The notes beneath the pieces are model-generated. The model saw only the letters and a program-made list of their open reading frames with translations. It had not been told where the DNA came from and made no database searches. Positions 11,407 to 22,502 of a DNA stretch of 64,000 nucleotides are shown one piece after another. Each line of letters starts with the position of its first letter. The first letter of the stretch is position 1. This DNA comes from Pseudomicrostroma phylloplanum. Taxonomy: Eukaryota; Basidiomycota; Exobasidiomycetes; Microstromatales. Position numbers and translations under genes: made by a program. The stretch covers positions 1 through 64,000 of the forward strand of contig BCHS01000002.1 of the NCBI GenBank assembly GCA_039545275.1, written 5' to 3'.

Positions 11407-14097
11407 ATGTACACCACTCGCTCTTCTACCGGGCGAAATGCTCGCAAGCGCCCAGTCCCGTCCGACTTCGAGCCTGATGGAAGTGATCAGGAAGGCGGAG
11501 CTGCTGGCGTGAGTCTGAAAGCTGAGGGGCTGACGGTACCTCGCTTCGTACAACGCCAGCCCCCTGCTCACATTGACCTTGTTCATCGTATAGAACGAGC
11601 ACTCGGCAAATGATAAGGAATGGGAAGCCGGCAGCGTGAGTCTGACAGTGGAAGGGCATTCCACCCTTTCGACTCTTGCACCATGTTCTGCTTGCTCACA
11701 TTGGCTGTCCGAATCCCACAGGACATGGATCAAGACTCGGATGGGTAAGTCCAGTCCACCCACTGCTCGACTGGACCACTGCGACAAGGACTCTGCGCAA
11801 GTCTACCGTGGACGAGAACTCTGACCTTCTGCTGTGGCGTGCTACTCGTGCCATGCTCATAGAGAGGAAAACTCCGCAACCTCGGATGAAGACACGCAGA
11901 ATGGCCAAGTAGGCTTTGAAATCAGTGATGACGAAGAGGACGACTCCGCAACTGAAGGTAGGTTGCACCGCGCCTCCCGAGAAATTACTGCAATCACCTG
12001 ATTGAGCTCCAAATCTCCGGCCTCTCCTCAGACGAAGAGGAAGACGAGGAGGAGACATCCAATGCGGAGGAGCAAAGAGATGATGGTGAGTATCTCTAGG
12101 ATCATCAGCATCGGCTGAACCCACTATCGGCGCAAGCTGACGACATAGGGAAAATCTTTCATGCGATCTCGGCCGCAGACTGGTTCATCGCTGCTGCTGG
12201 GAACCTTCAGCAGAGCGGAAACCGAGATCAGATGATTCTCGACTTGGCCGTCACGATCGAATTTAACCGCAACCTAGTCTGTGTCCCAAAGTGTGCTCTG
12301 ACGAGCACACTTTGGGGAGAAGTGCACGCGATCGACTTGGCAACGTTGATCGTCGCTTGCATGTCAGATGCAAGCGTTGCCTACGTTCTCGGTCACGGCA
12401 GTATTGCTGCTGTCGAGGCGGCGAAGTCGCATCGAGGTGCTGGAGTCTACGAGCTGTCACAAAGCTTCGACGATCTGAGAAAAGGCACCTACATTGGCAA
12501 AACGGATACAAACATGTCCAAACGAATCAACAACCACAGATCATCGGCCAAAAAGAAGAAGAGCACTCTGTATCGCGCCCTTCGAGCATTCAAAGGTCGA
12601 CCATACTACGAGCTGCTCTTGGTTAAGCTTCCGAGCAATGATCCGGACTGTTTCCTCCGACTGTGGAGGTACCTGTGCCCGAAGGCAGCCGCGAGAATGT
12701 CTGTGGAGCCGGACGCACAAGACGTCAGGGCAACCTTTACCTGCCTGATTGAGGCATCCTTCATCGCTCTCCGCAGGAGCTTCAGACTGGACGAGGATTA
12801 CGATGCTGAGGCAAATCAAGTATTCGGCAACCCTTCCGGACTCGGCTTGAACGGGACATCCGGCACCGAGAATTCGGTGAATCGCGTGCGAGCATTCTTC
12901 GCTAGAGTCGGATACCATCCGGCAGTCGATGTGCTCAGGAGTCATCTTCTCAATGAAGTAAATGGCGTCGCTGGAGGCCTGCCTCGATGCCCGATCAGAA
13001 AGTTCGATCTTAGCTGGGGATGGCACCTACCGGGCATGAGATCTCCCGTCGTACTCGAGCGAGAGGACGTGGAAAGATGCGGCATCAAGACCAAGGCAAA
13101 GGATGGGGAGTACCAACTTCAATTGCGAGTCAGTTACGAACCTGGCTTTCAGGCTATCGACCGATTGACATCAGACGAAGCGGTGGAGCTTCGAGGCGCT
13201 AAGATCTCTTTCAAGATCTGGCGAGACGACAAGGCGCTCACCGACTGGCAGACTCTTCGCCGAAGCAAGCCAACACCTGACCTACAGTACTTGTACTGCG
13301 AGGCGCTGAAGGCATTGTGTGAAGTCGGCGCGGCTACGAAGGAGACCGCCAAGAAGCCCACCCTGAAGCAAGGGAAGGACATTGACCTGTCCGGTTGGGC
13401 CCCATCGAAGGTGTTGGACCGTGCCCGCACGCTGCAGTCACTCGCAGATGGGCGCTATTATTCCAGTGGCTACAGTACTAATTCGGTGTGGGAAACCGTG
13501 AAACATGGCACCAAAGTGCAAGCGGTCAACGTGGTTGACGTCAAGATGCCTCAGAAAGTCGGCAAGTGGCTAAAGACGACTCTGCGCTTGGGTTTCCTCC
13601 CATATGTAGGCGAACGCTGCCATGTCTGGATCAAAGTCACTCGCAACGGCATAGCCGTCGTGACTCGACCTCAAGATCAGTCGAGAGATCCACTGCCAGC
13701 AGCTACAGACTTTGTGGACATGCCAAGCCCTTTGGGACCAGTAACCAAGAAACTGGTCGACGTTGTCTGTGCTTACCTGGGAGAGGAAGCAGCAGCGGTC
13801 CCAAGCACGCGCCTCAAGCAGCTGGTGGAGGGAACTCTGTCCGCGCCGTGGCATACTTCTGTCGCAGGCTTGAACATCCCCCTCAGCGCCAAGGTGATGA
13901 AGAAGCTTGGAGTTGCCTGCACGCCTCAAGGCCCGGACGACGGTGCCCAACGGTTTTTGTGGCACTTGAACGTAGACAAAAAAGTCCTCAGCGTGGCTAG
14001 GGTCGAGGCCCCAACCACGTGGGTTGTCGTCAATACCAGCACTGACAATAGGACGCAGGCCATCCGAAGAGCTTGCGAAAGCTGGGCGAATCCCTGA
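11407..14097 (+). CDS. Uncharacterised protein: acidic N-terminus plus divergent GIY-YIG-like domain
   Basis: Six exons (11407-11508, 11594-11635, 11722-11744, 11863-11957, 12032-12085, 12149-14097) join in phase to 754 aa. Five tiny exons encode a basic start (TGRNARKRP) and then a very acidic, probably disordered region. The large last exon begins GKIFHAISAADW. Around residues 200-310 it carries GVYEL (204-208), TYIGKT (219-224), KRINNH just after, and LIEASF (Glu about 307). That is the order and rough spacing of the GIY...YIG...R...H...E nuclease motifs. The following 430 residues are a conserved-looking globular region I do not recognise. If the fold is right it could cut DNA or be a degenerate nucleic-acid-binding relative. 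It converges on the sugar transporter gene and has gene-poor DNA upstream. Exon structure is strong; function is inference. Confidence 0.6.
12285..12316. repeat. Perfect 14-bp inverted repeat inside coding exon
   Basis: CCCAAAGTGTGCTC (12285-12298) and its exact reverse complement (12303-12316) flank a TGAC loop. In RNA this gives a 14-bp hairpin in the large exon of the GIY-YIG-like gene. Confidence 0.9.
12354..12376. repeat. Second perfect inverted repeat, 9-bp arms
   Basis: CGCTTGCAT (12354-12362) and ATGCAAGCG (12368-12376) flank GTCAG. GGCAACG just upstream (from about 12339) is complementary to CGTTGCC overlapping the right arm, so a competing pairing is possible. It lies 37 bp after the first hairpin. 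Confidence 0.85.
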
Positions 14098-14690
14098 AGG
14101 CTGCTTTCCCGGTTTCCGCCCGACGGCTCCTCCTCTTTCGCCCCACCCCGCTCTCGCTTCAAGACTTCTTCTCCGTCACTGCGTCTCACATCGCAGTCAG
14201 TTTCAATCTGTCCGACCAATGTCTCAAGAGGGTGTCAATTTGAAGCCTCCTTTCTGTAATGAGAACCTTGACTTTGTCTTTGGCAGTCCCTTCCCTCCCC
14301 CCCGTGATTGAAAAGCCTCGCCGGTCGCAGCGTGTAGGTGCCGCTTGGGTCAATATTGAGGTACCTTACGCCAGTCAATAAGCGAGCCGGCAATCTCGAG
14401 CCCGAGCTCTTCTGCCGCTGCACTGACCACAGCTTGCTGGGTATAGAACGAGTCTGGGCCCTGCTGTGCACCTGTACAGTTCATCCTCGGGTGCCTCTCC
14501 ATCTCTGCTGCCACATCTTGCTCGAGGGACTCGACGACACAGACGTACGGGACTGCTATTGCAATCGATGATGTTGTGATACTCGAGTAGGGAAGAACGC
14601 ACGCTTGCTCTTACAAGGCAAGACACGTCAGAAATCTAATACAGTAGTAAATACCAACATTCAGATTCAGGGTAACCGTACCCTGGTCCT
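14098..14690. other. Convergent 3' intergenic region
   Basis: 593 bp between the stop codons of the GIY-YIG-like gene (plus) and the sugar transporter (minus). It should hold both 3' UTRs. No supported gene or RNA is visible. Confidence 0.5.
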
Positions 14691-16608
14691 TTACTTTTTG
14701 GCGATTGCCTTCTCGACATCAGCGTCCGCCTTGAGCGCCCCAATATCGGCGGCGAGCGGCTCTGCATCTGCGATACGGCCACCGGGAACATCAGATCCGC
14801 TGCCAACATGGTCGGTGACGCCGACCTCGTCTCTTGCCTTCTGGGCGATGTCCAGCTCGCCGAAGAGGGAATCCATTTCGTCCAGCGAGCGACCCTTGGT
14901 CTCTGGCCAGAAGAGGTACGTAAGTGTCTGACCACATGAGGAAGGGGAAGATCTGGTCAGTCGAATGCCGCATACTCGTCAGCTAGATTGCTTCTCTCAA
15001 TATACTCACCAGAGTGATGATGTTGATGGCCAAGAAGATCCAGTAGAGACGGAAGGTGATCACCTCAGTCAACACCGGCCACAACTGGTTGATGACGATG
15101 ACAGTGACGAAGAGGCTCAGCAGCGAAATTGATATGCCAAGCTCTCGCAGCTCCTGCGGCCATACCTCCGTGGCAAGAAGGTAGGCCACAGGTCCCAGCG
15201 CACCGGCATAAGAGCACTGGATAGCGAAAATGCACACAACGAGCCATCCACCAGCGCCTCTGTTGCTGGCGTCTGGCCAACGCTCGAAGAGCGCTCCGAG
15301 AAACAAGTAGCCTACGCAGGCAACGCATAGACCGACGATCATGAGACGACGTCGACCGATTCTGATACACAGTTGGAGAAGGACCTAATTTGTCAGAATC
15401 AATGCCACATCTCTCATTGATCCTGCCAAACCCCGCGATTGACTCACCGATCGACAAGGAAAATGGCACAAAAGCAGGCCACGAGTTGAATCGAGCCGCT
15501 AACACCATTGGTGATCAATGAAAGACTACTTCCTCCTAGATCAAGGGATTCAAAGACGATGACACCGTACAGCATCAGGCCAGCAACGCCTGTCAATTGC
15601 GCAAAGACACAGGATCCTGCGCCAATGGCACAGCGTCTCCAGAAGCTCTTGGTCGAGACGACGGCCTTGAAGCTGTATTCGGCCTTGTCCCTTCTTGAGA
15701 GAATGGCAGCAGCTTGGAGCTCGCTGAATTCTTGGAGCAAGACAGGGTCGCTCTCGTCCAGTCTTCGGATGTAGGCCAGATTCTTGTGAGCCTTGACGAC
15801 TTTAGGTTCATCATTGTCTGCAGGATCTGTGGCCAGTGAAAACAGCATGCGTGGAGACTCGGGAGCCCATAGAGTCGAGAAGAATAGTGCCACACCGAAA
15901 ATGACCTGGAGTGCGATGACAGTGCGCCAGGCATTGGTGCCTGGAATCTTAGTCGTGCCCAGAGATACCCAAAAGGCAATGAAGACTGGACGCCAGATGC
16001 AATAAGTCAGGATTCTCATTTCGATTGGCTGAGACACAGAGTCGAGACAAGCAATTGATCTTACCTCCGAAGTTGTAGGAGACCTGTACGATGCAGACAG
16101 CTGCTCCTCGCGTTCTTGGTGATGCTAATTCTGCTGTCCAGCCAGCAAAGCAGCCTTGGCAAAGTGAGACGCCCATTCCACTGACGTTGCGAGAAAGTAA
16201 AGAACTACTTGTCAGTAATCGCACGCCTCCCATAGATATATTTATGACTTTGACCTACCAAAGTATCCTTCCGAAGAGAAGCATGCCGACGGTCTGGGCA
16301 CCAGCAACTAAAGCCACACCCACAAGCAGAGTCAGATTGCCCAGAGTCATGGTGATCTTACGTCCATAACGCTTGTTGAGCCATACCATGGGTCCGAGGT
16401 ATGCAAGACAATTGCCAACATTGATGAGCACACCAAAAGCTCCCAATTCGGCAGTTGTGAAGTTCCATTGATTGACGAATCTCTCGTCTGAGACGACGGC
16501 GGCGGCCGAGGCAGTGTCATAACCAGAGAAGCAGTTGGCCAACGCCAAGGCAAAACAAATGAGGATGACGAAAGTGTCTCCAGAGAGACGCCTGCCAGTT
16601 GCGAACAT
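14691..16608 (-). CDS. MFS sugar transporter (SP family), candidate L-arabinose transporter
   Basis: Five exons (16608-16259, 16180-16065, 15985-15448, 15361-15010, 14927-14691) give 530 aa, the normal size for this plasma-membrane family, with 12 predicted helices. Signature motifs are in order: NKRYGRK after TM2, PESPR before the central loop, a CVFAQLTGV segment at the QLTG site, LVDRIGRRRL, PVAYLLATEVWPQELRELG and FLWPETKGRSLDEM. The second exon begins mid-codon and gives GRILCGMG where most relatives have a Gly-rich turn. The divergent neighbour is a GH127 beta-L-arabinofuranosidase, so L-arabinose or an arabinoside is a reasonable substrate guess. The shared 589-bp promoter implies co-regulation. 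Family is certain from the motifs; the substrate is inferred from context only. Confidence 0.92.
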
Positions 16609-17197
16609 GAGGTATAAGATGGAGCTCAATCGAGGTTGGTGGTATTGGCGAAGATGTGAGTGAGGATAACAGCGGTGCAAGCCAGGCTTCGGGGAGCACT
16701 TTCCTCAAGATGATGACATTTGTGCCTTGATATACACTGCTCTGTTCTGAGTTGGACGCCAAGACAGTCTTCGTATGGTACGACCCAAGCGATACAAGCG
16801 GTATGCTTGCCGAGCATAGCCCGAGGCGGACTGTCGCATACCGCCACTCGACGGCGACTTTAGGGAGATTTCCAGCCGAGGCAGTTCCCCATACTTCGCT
16901 TAGACCCCGGTGGGGCTCCACGGGCTCGGACCTCATCGTGTCGGCAATCACTGCTCGGCCACTTGACAGTGCAACGCGCCAAGGAAAAGGTCAGAAGCCC
17001 CAGAAGAGCTGCTCGAGAATGCCGAGCGTGTGGGCAATCCGAACGCGGGGACTACGCACCACTCCACACAAGACGCCTATTCCCCGATTGCTGGTGGCAC
17101 TCGGCATTCTTAATTAATTCGCCCTTCGCAGGTACGAGAGGCAATGCTTTCTCCTTTCAGAACATAGCCTGCGATACCACATCAACTCTGGCCCAAC
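16609..17197. promoter_or_regulatory. Shared divergent promoter of sugar transporter and GH127 genes
   Basis: 589 bp separate the two start codons, so both genes must take their promoters from here. It contains a CGG-N11-CCG element (16827-16843), a GC-rich near-palindrome CCCCGGTGGGG (16905-16915) of the kind zinc-finger glucose repressors can read, and an AT-rich TTAATTAATT at about 17110-17119 nearer the GH127 gene. Regulatory roles are inferred from position and consensus. Confidence 0.6.
16827..16843. promoter_or_regulatory. CGG-N11-CCG element, Gal4-type zinc-cluster site
   Basis: CGG, 11 bases, CCG: the spacing bound by Gal4-type Zn2Cys6 dimers. It is the only such exact-spacing site I noted in the divergent promoter. 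A 6-base match of this kind is expected by chance at about 0.1-0.2 per 589 bp, so this is suggestive only. Confidence 0.35.
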
Positions 17198-19395
17198 ATG
17201 ACCTCTGCTTCTCGCTATCCCCATGATCGTTTCCGCAATACGCACATCTCGGATGACTCTTTCTGGTGCGTGCAGTGTTATGGCTGCAGCTCCGCGAAGA
17301 AACCGTTGCGTTGACTGACCTCCTCCGCTCGTCTCATGTACAGGGGTCGATGGCGTACTGTTGCTCAAGAGGTGACGCTGCCAGTGCAGCTGAAGATGCT
17401 GAGGGACACTGGCCGCTACGACGCCTTTAACCTTCAGCCGATTGACTACTACAAGACGCCGTATACGGTGTGGCCCGTCCCCGATTGGCTTTTCTGGGAG
17501 TCAGAGTAAGTAGGACGGCTGAACGGCAGTCTTTACATTCTGGGAACGGTACATTGAAGTCCGCCTTTGCCTTTTGGACTCCTTGCAGCGTCGCAAAATG
17601 GGTGGAAGGCACATGCTACTTCCTCCACGCCCACCCAAATCAAGAGCTCAAAGGTCACGTCGACTACCTCGTCGACTTAATCGAACGAGCGCAGCAGAAG
17701 GACGGCTACCTCAACATCCACTTTGTTGTTAATGAGCCTGACAAGCGCTGGTCTAACTTGCGGGATCTCCATGAGCTCTACAATGGAGGACACTTGATTG
17801 AAGCCGCTCTCGCGCATCACCAATTGACCGGCTCAGATCAGTTCCTCAATGTCATGCTGCGCTTCGTCCACTACTGCGCTAGTGTCTTCGGGCCCGCGGA
17901 GCGAGGCAAGAAGCCGGGATATCCTGGACACCCTGAAATCGAGCTGGCTCTTCTCAGGCTGCACGATCGAACCGGGGACCAGACCTCGTACGATCTAGCT
18001 CGCTTTTTCATCAATGAGCGTGGACGTGACGGTGGCAAATACTACATCGATGAACAGGCGGCCCGAGGTGAGCACCCACAGCTGGCCCCCTCCATGATGC
18101 CCAAAAAGGGCTCCTACTGGTACATGCAAGCGCACGCTCTTATCAAGGACCAAGCGACGATCGAGGGGCATGCAGTCAGAGCAGGCTACCTGCTCACAGC
18201 TGTAGCAGATTTAGTGGAGATGCAGCACCGGGGCAAGGGAGGAGAGGAGACTCAAGACCTCCTCGCAGCTCTATATCGACTATGGAACAACATGGTGAAC
18301 GAGAAGATGTACGTCACCGGGGGAACTGGCTCTATCAAGCAATGGGAGGGCTTCAGCGACATCGGCTACTTTCTTCCACAGGCCACTGACGAAGGCGGCT
18401 GTTATGCTGAGACCTGCAGCGCCATTTCTGTCTTTATGGTTGCTGAACGCATGCTCGCCCTGAAACTTGACGGCACAGTGGCAGATGTAGCGGAGCGGGC
18501 GCTATATAACGCCAGTGTGACTGCCGGCATGTCAGTGGACGGTCACAGCTTTACGTATGTGAACCAGCTCGCCAGTAGCCAGGCTGAATCTTGCGAGCGC
18601 CACTCTTGGTTCCAATGCGCATGCTGTCCACCCAACGTACTAAGGTCCTTGGGTATCATAGGAGGCTTCTTCTGGTCACCGGTGGGTCAGTCCGAGGACA
18701 TTGCTATCCACCAATACTTTGATGGTCAAATAGAACATGGAGACACCAAGGTCAGAATCACCACAAAGTATCCGTGGGACGGCAGAATTGACATCGACGT
18801 CACGGGGAGCAAGACCGTTCATGCCCGCATCCCTGGCTGGGCAAGGGAGGAATACACACTCTCTCCGCAGCCGGCCGCAGAGATCGTTGACGGCTATGTT
18901 GTGCTCAGAGAGGGGACGACTACCTTGACGCTCCCCCTCAAGCCGCGTCTGGTCGCTTCACATCCTTACACTGGCCAAGACACTCTGACACTCCTGTACG
19001 GACCGCTGGTCTACTGCTTGGAAGACGTGGACAATGCTTGGGAAAGCAACCATTTCAAGGACCTATGTCTGTCGGCTGACCTGAATCTCACCTCGCTCAA
19101 CATCGAACATCGCGAAAAGGAAGGCGCGACCTTCATTCACGCACCAAAGGCCGGCTATCACCTTCAGCAGCTCCAAGTGGCGACTGCCGCTCCCCCTTCC
19201 TTGGGCAGTAATGGTCATGCAAAGTCCGCACAGGGAGCAGTAGGGTCGTTGGGCATGAATGATGTGGCGTCAAAGAGGAGTTACGAGGAGCCGGAGGGTC
19301 AGGGGAAGGATCTGGTCTTTGTTCCTTACTATTACCGAGCCAACAGGAGGAAAGAGGGAGTGCAGATGCGGACCTCGCTGAAAAGGATGGTTTGA
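17198..19395 (+). CDS. GH127 beta-L-arabinofuranosidase (DUF1680 family)
   Basis: Three exons (17198-17265, 17344-17505, 17589-19395) give 678 aa; the first donor is GTGCGT. The N-terminus reads HISDDSFWGRWRTVAQ, as GH127 enzymes begin, followed by an (alpha/alpha)6-barrel-like region and C-terminal beta domains. The zinc/cysteine active site is complete: Glu351 and Cys353 in YAETCS, and Cys422-Cys423 in CACCPPN. In bacterial HypBA1 these positions hold the zinc, and one of the paired cysteines is the nucleophile. The family removes beta-L-arabinofuranosyl units, for instance from plant hydroxyproline-rich glycoproteins. There is no clear signal peptide, so the enzyme is probably cytosolic and would act on imported oligosaccharides, which fits the adjoining transporter. 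A late insertion (about 590-630) is polar and probably disordered. Activity on arabinose is family knowledge, not shown here. Confidence 0.9.
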
Positions 19396-19878
19396 AGCGA
19401 ATGGACCAATGGGCAAGAGGCTTGCGGAACGCAGAAGCAGACGTGAGGCTTGTACAGCGTAGTACTCCATTTGGTGAGGTTGGCGTGATCTCAATGTCGA
19501 TGCTGCTATCCGGCTCATTTGTACCGTCGTGGTCTGCGAGTGTGCTCCTTATGCTTGCAGGTCTGGAGTGAGAGTGCATCCCGCTCCGCGCGTAGTCTTA
19601 TCTGCCTCGCTCCAATCGTCGAAGCGTTCTAAACTGCTTGCAGCCCCGATCTCGGAACGGAAGCGGGAAGGGGGCGTGCAAGGTGACGCACAGACTCCGA
19701 CGCCACAGAGCCCAGTGCAGGGCGGGCGGGGAGACGAGGCAGGCGGCCAAGGCAAGGGCGGAGCTCAACCCTCGTTCGTTCGATGGCCGGCAAAGGGCGG
19801 CACCACTTCTTCTTCGCACTTTGCTGCAGCCCCGCCCTCCTTCCTTCCCTCCTATCATCACCATCAATACCCTAGACC
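19396..19878. other. Intergenic region upstream of MFS gene
   Basis: 483 bp between GH127 and the next plus-strand gene. It includes the GH127 3' UTR and a GC-rich promoter, then a CT-rich leader ending in CACCATCAATACC just before the MFS start codon. No other feature recognised. Confidence 0.5.
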
Positions 19879-21783
19879 ATGTCCTCCGAACGTACTCCCC
19901 TCCTCGGCCAAGGCCACCGACCATCGGGCCTGGCCAGCCCGCGTCCCCCCTTCGATATCGATGAGGACAACGAGGCTCTCGCCCAGGAGTCGCAGTTCTC
20001 GGCTATCCAAGATGCTACGGCTGGTGTGGACCCCAACTCGTCTGCCTTTATCCCTCCCGAGGCATCTCACTTCTCCATCCACCCTGGACAGTCCTCTCTC
20101 GGACGCGTCGAGGAGGAGACGGTCGTGGAGAGCTCCTACCAGGGCGGCAGGACCCAGCGCGAGGCCCTCATCATCCTCGGATCCATGTGGATCGGTACCT
20201 TCCTCGCCGCTGCCGACGGAACCATTGTCGCTACCATTATGGCTACTGTAGGATCCGAGTTCCAGGTCAGCAAGCAGGTCTCATGGCTCGGAACCTCTTA
20301 CCTGCTCACCCAGACTGCCTTCCAGCCTCTGTACGGTCGAGGAGCTGACATCTTCGTGAGTGAACGCGGGACGCTCCGGCTTTGCTCTTGGGCATGCGCA
20401 TACTGACCTCGGCTCGCGCTCTCGCCCACTGTTTCTTTGCAGGGCCGAAAAGCCGCTACTCTCTTTGCCTCGTTCATCTTTGGTCTCGGATGTCTCCTCT
20501 GCGGTCTCTCTCAGACCTTCACCCAGCTCTGCCTAGCCCGAGCTTTCGCCGGTATCGGTGGTGGAGGACTGACGACCATGTCTACCATCCTGACCTCTGA
20601 CATTGTCACTCTCAAGGCCCGTGGAACCTATCAGGGTCTGGGTAACCTCGTCTTTGCTGCCGGAGCCGCCTTGGGTGCTCCTCTCGGAGGTCTCTTGGCT
20701 GACGGCCGTCTGGGATGGCGATTCGCCTTCCTGATCCAGGTACCCTTCTGCGCTCTTCACTTCTTTGCCGTTTCATGGAAGGTCGACATCCCTGCCGGAC
20801 CTGGCTCCGTAATTGAGAAGATGAAGAGGATCGACGTCTTCGGAGCCCTCTCCCTCGTCTCCGCTGTCACCCTGGTCCTCACTGGTCTCTCCCTGGGCGG
20901 CAACCAGCGCGACTGGAACGACCCCATCGTCTACGGTGCTCTCATCGCTGGTGGTATCCTGCTTTGCGTCTTCGTCGCCGTCGAGAAGTACGTCGCTCGG
21001 GAACCTCTCATGCCGATGACTGTCCTGTTCCGCCGAACTCCCGGCTTCGTGGCCATTGCCTGCTGGTTCATCTCGATGTCTCAGTTCGGTATCATCTTCA
21101 ACACTCCCCTCTACTTCCAGGCCGTCGAGGAGACGTCTTCGTCGTACGCTGGTCTGCACCTGATCCCCAACGCCATCGTTGCCTCGGCCTGCTCTCTGGG
21201 ATCCGGTCTACTCATCGCTCGATGGGGCCGATACAAGAACATGCTCCTCATCGGTGGATTCTCTGCCTTTGTTGGTCCGTTCGCCATGTGCTTCTGGCAG
21301 CGAGGCGTCACCCCATCGTTTGGCTACTGGCTGACCATGCCATGGGGAGGAGCTGGTTACGGTTCCATCCTCACCATTACCCTCGTGGCCCTCATCGCTT
21401 CGGTCTCGCCCACTGAGATGGCCGCTGCTACCGGTGTCACCTACCTCTTCCGTGCTACCGGATCGGTCCTGGGTATCTCCCTCTCCGGCGCTCTCCTGCA
21501 GAACCGCCTGCAGCACAACCTAGAGATTGTCGGTCTCTCGCCCAAGACGATTGCCGCAATCCGACAGGACGTGTCGTACATCAAGTCGCTCAAGGGCGAC
21601 ATCAAGGAGGAGGCCATTGCCGCCATGCAGTCGTCCTTCAGGACCGTCTTCATCGCCATTGCCGCCGCTGGGCTCATCGCCTTCCTCGCCCTGTGGCCTG
21701 TGCCCGAGCACGACCTGCCTGGCAAGACCAAGGTCGTTGCTCCTCGCCGCGAGGAGGCCATTGCCGAGGAGGAGGAGCCTTAA
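19879..21783 (+). CDS. MFS transporter, DHA2-like (Fnx1/vacuolar basic amino-acid type)
   Basis: Two exons (19879-20355, 20443-21783) give 605 aa. A polar N-terminal tail of about 95 residues starts with SERTPLLGQ, a dileucine-like acidic signal common in vacuolar membrane proteins. About 14 hydrophobic segments follow. Motifs include ADGTIVATIMATVGSEF in TM1, PLYGRGADIFGRK in loop 2-3, and the antiporter motif C segment GAALGAPLGGLLAD followed by WRFAF. This matches the fungal DHA2/Fnx1/Vba group, which moves basic amino acids into the vacuole or exports drugs. The intron sits exactly at GADIF/GRK. Codon use is strongly biased to C/G-ending codons, suggesting good expression. Transporter class is secure; the substrate is not readable from the sequence. 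Confidence 0.88.
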
Positions 21784-22502
21784 GTCAGCCGGACGCAGCT
21801 GACGGAAAGCAGGCAGCCACAGTGTTCAAGAATACCGACCGTTTGGCCGATGCCCTCTTCTCCTTCTTCTTCATCTTCTTGAGGCTTCCACGTCTCAGCT
21901 CCAGCGGATTCCCCACTACTATCTAGATTTGCTCCTCCTCCTCCATCCCTCTCGATTAGGCGACGGACTGCTACCCTTCTTTCCCTTCTGTCCTCTCCTC
22001 TCCATGCTTTCTCCCTCCACCTCGTTCCTCCTCCGTTTGACTCACACGCCGCGTAGACTTTTTGGATGGGGCTCATGTCGTGTTTTCCTTCCGCCTTCTT
22101 GGCGTCCTTTTTTAGACAGAGACCTCATTATTGATTCGCTCGCTATGCAAAATCAAATCAAACTGGGCTGAATTGAGCGAAGTGATGACAGTTCCATCTG
22201 CACGCATGCGTGATCAATGTTCCATGAATACATTCCGATGGTCAGCTGCCCCGACTTCTCTACATCGAGCAAGAAAGACAAAAGTGAGGAAGCGATGCAA
22301 GATGGATGGACGGGAAAGAAGCGAAGCGAGGCGCGGTCGAAAGGGACAGGAGTGAACAAAGGACCCAGAGCCGGTGTGTGAAGGGTGGGTCCGGCCCACC
22401 CACGGCGAAGTTGATCTTGCAGGAGCCAGGAGCGAATGTATAGCAGGGAGAATGCGAGTCCAGAAGGTGTAGCCAGAGGGACTAGTCTTGGCACCTCTCT
22501 TT
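21784..22502. other. Convergent 3' region between MFS and GH128 genes
   Basis: 719 bp between two stop codons. CT-rich runs follow the MFS stop (21850-22040), then AT-rich sequence including AAAATCAAATCAAA near 22148, likely 3' UTR. No gene supported on either strand. Confidence 0.5.

Noticed and set aside
11594..11957. Read the 11.4-12.2 kb acid exons as chance and start the gene at 12232
   Set aside because: All five junctions have consensus donors and acceptors and join in phase, and the large exon is open and continuous from 12149, which favours the spliced model.
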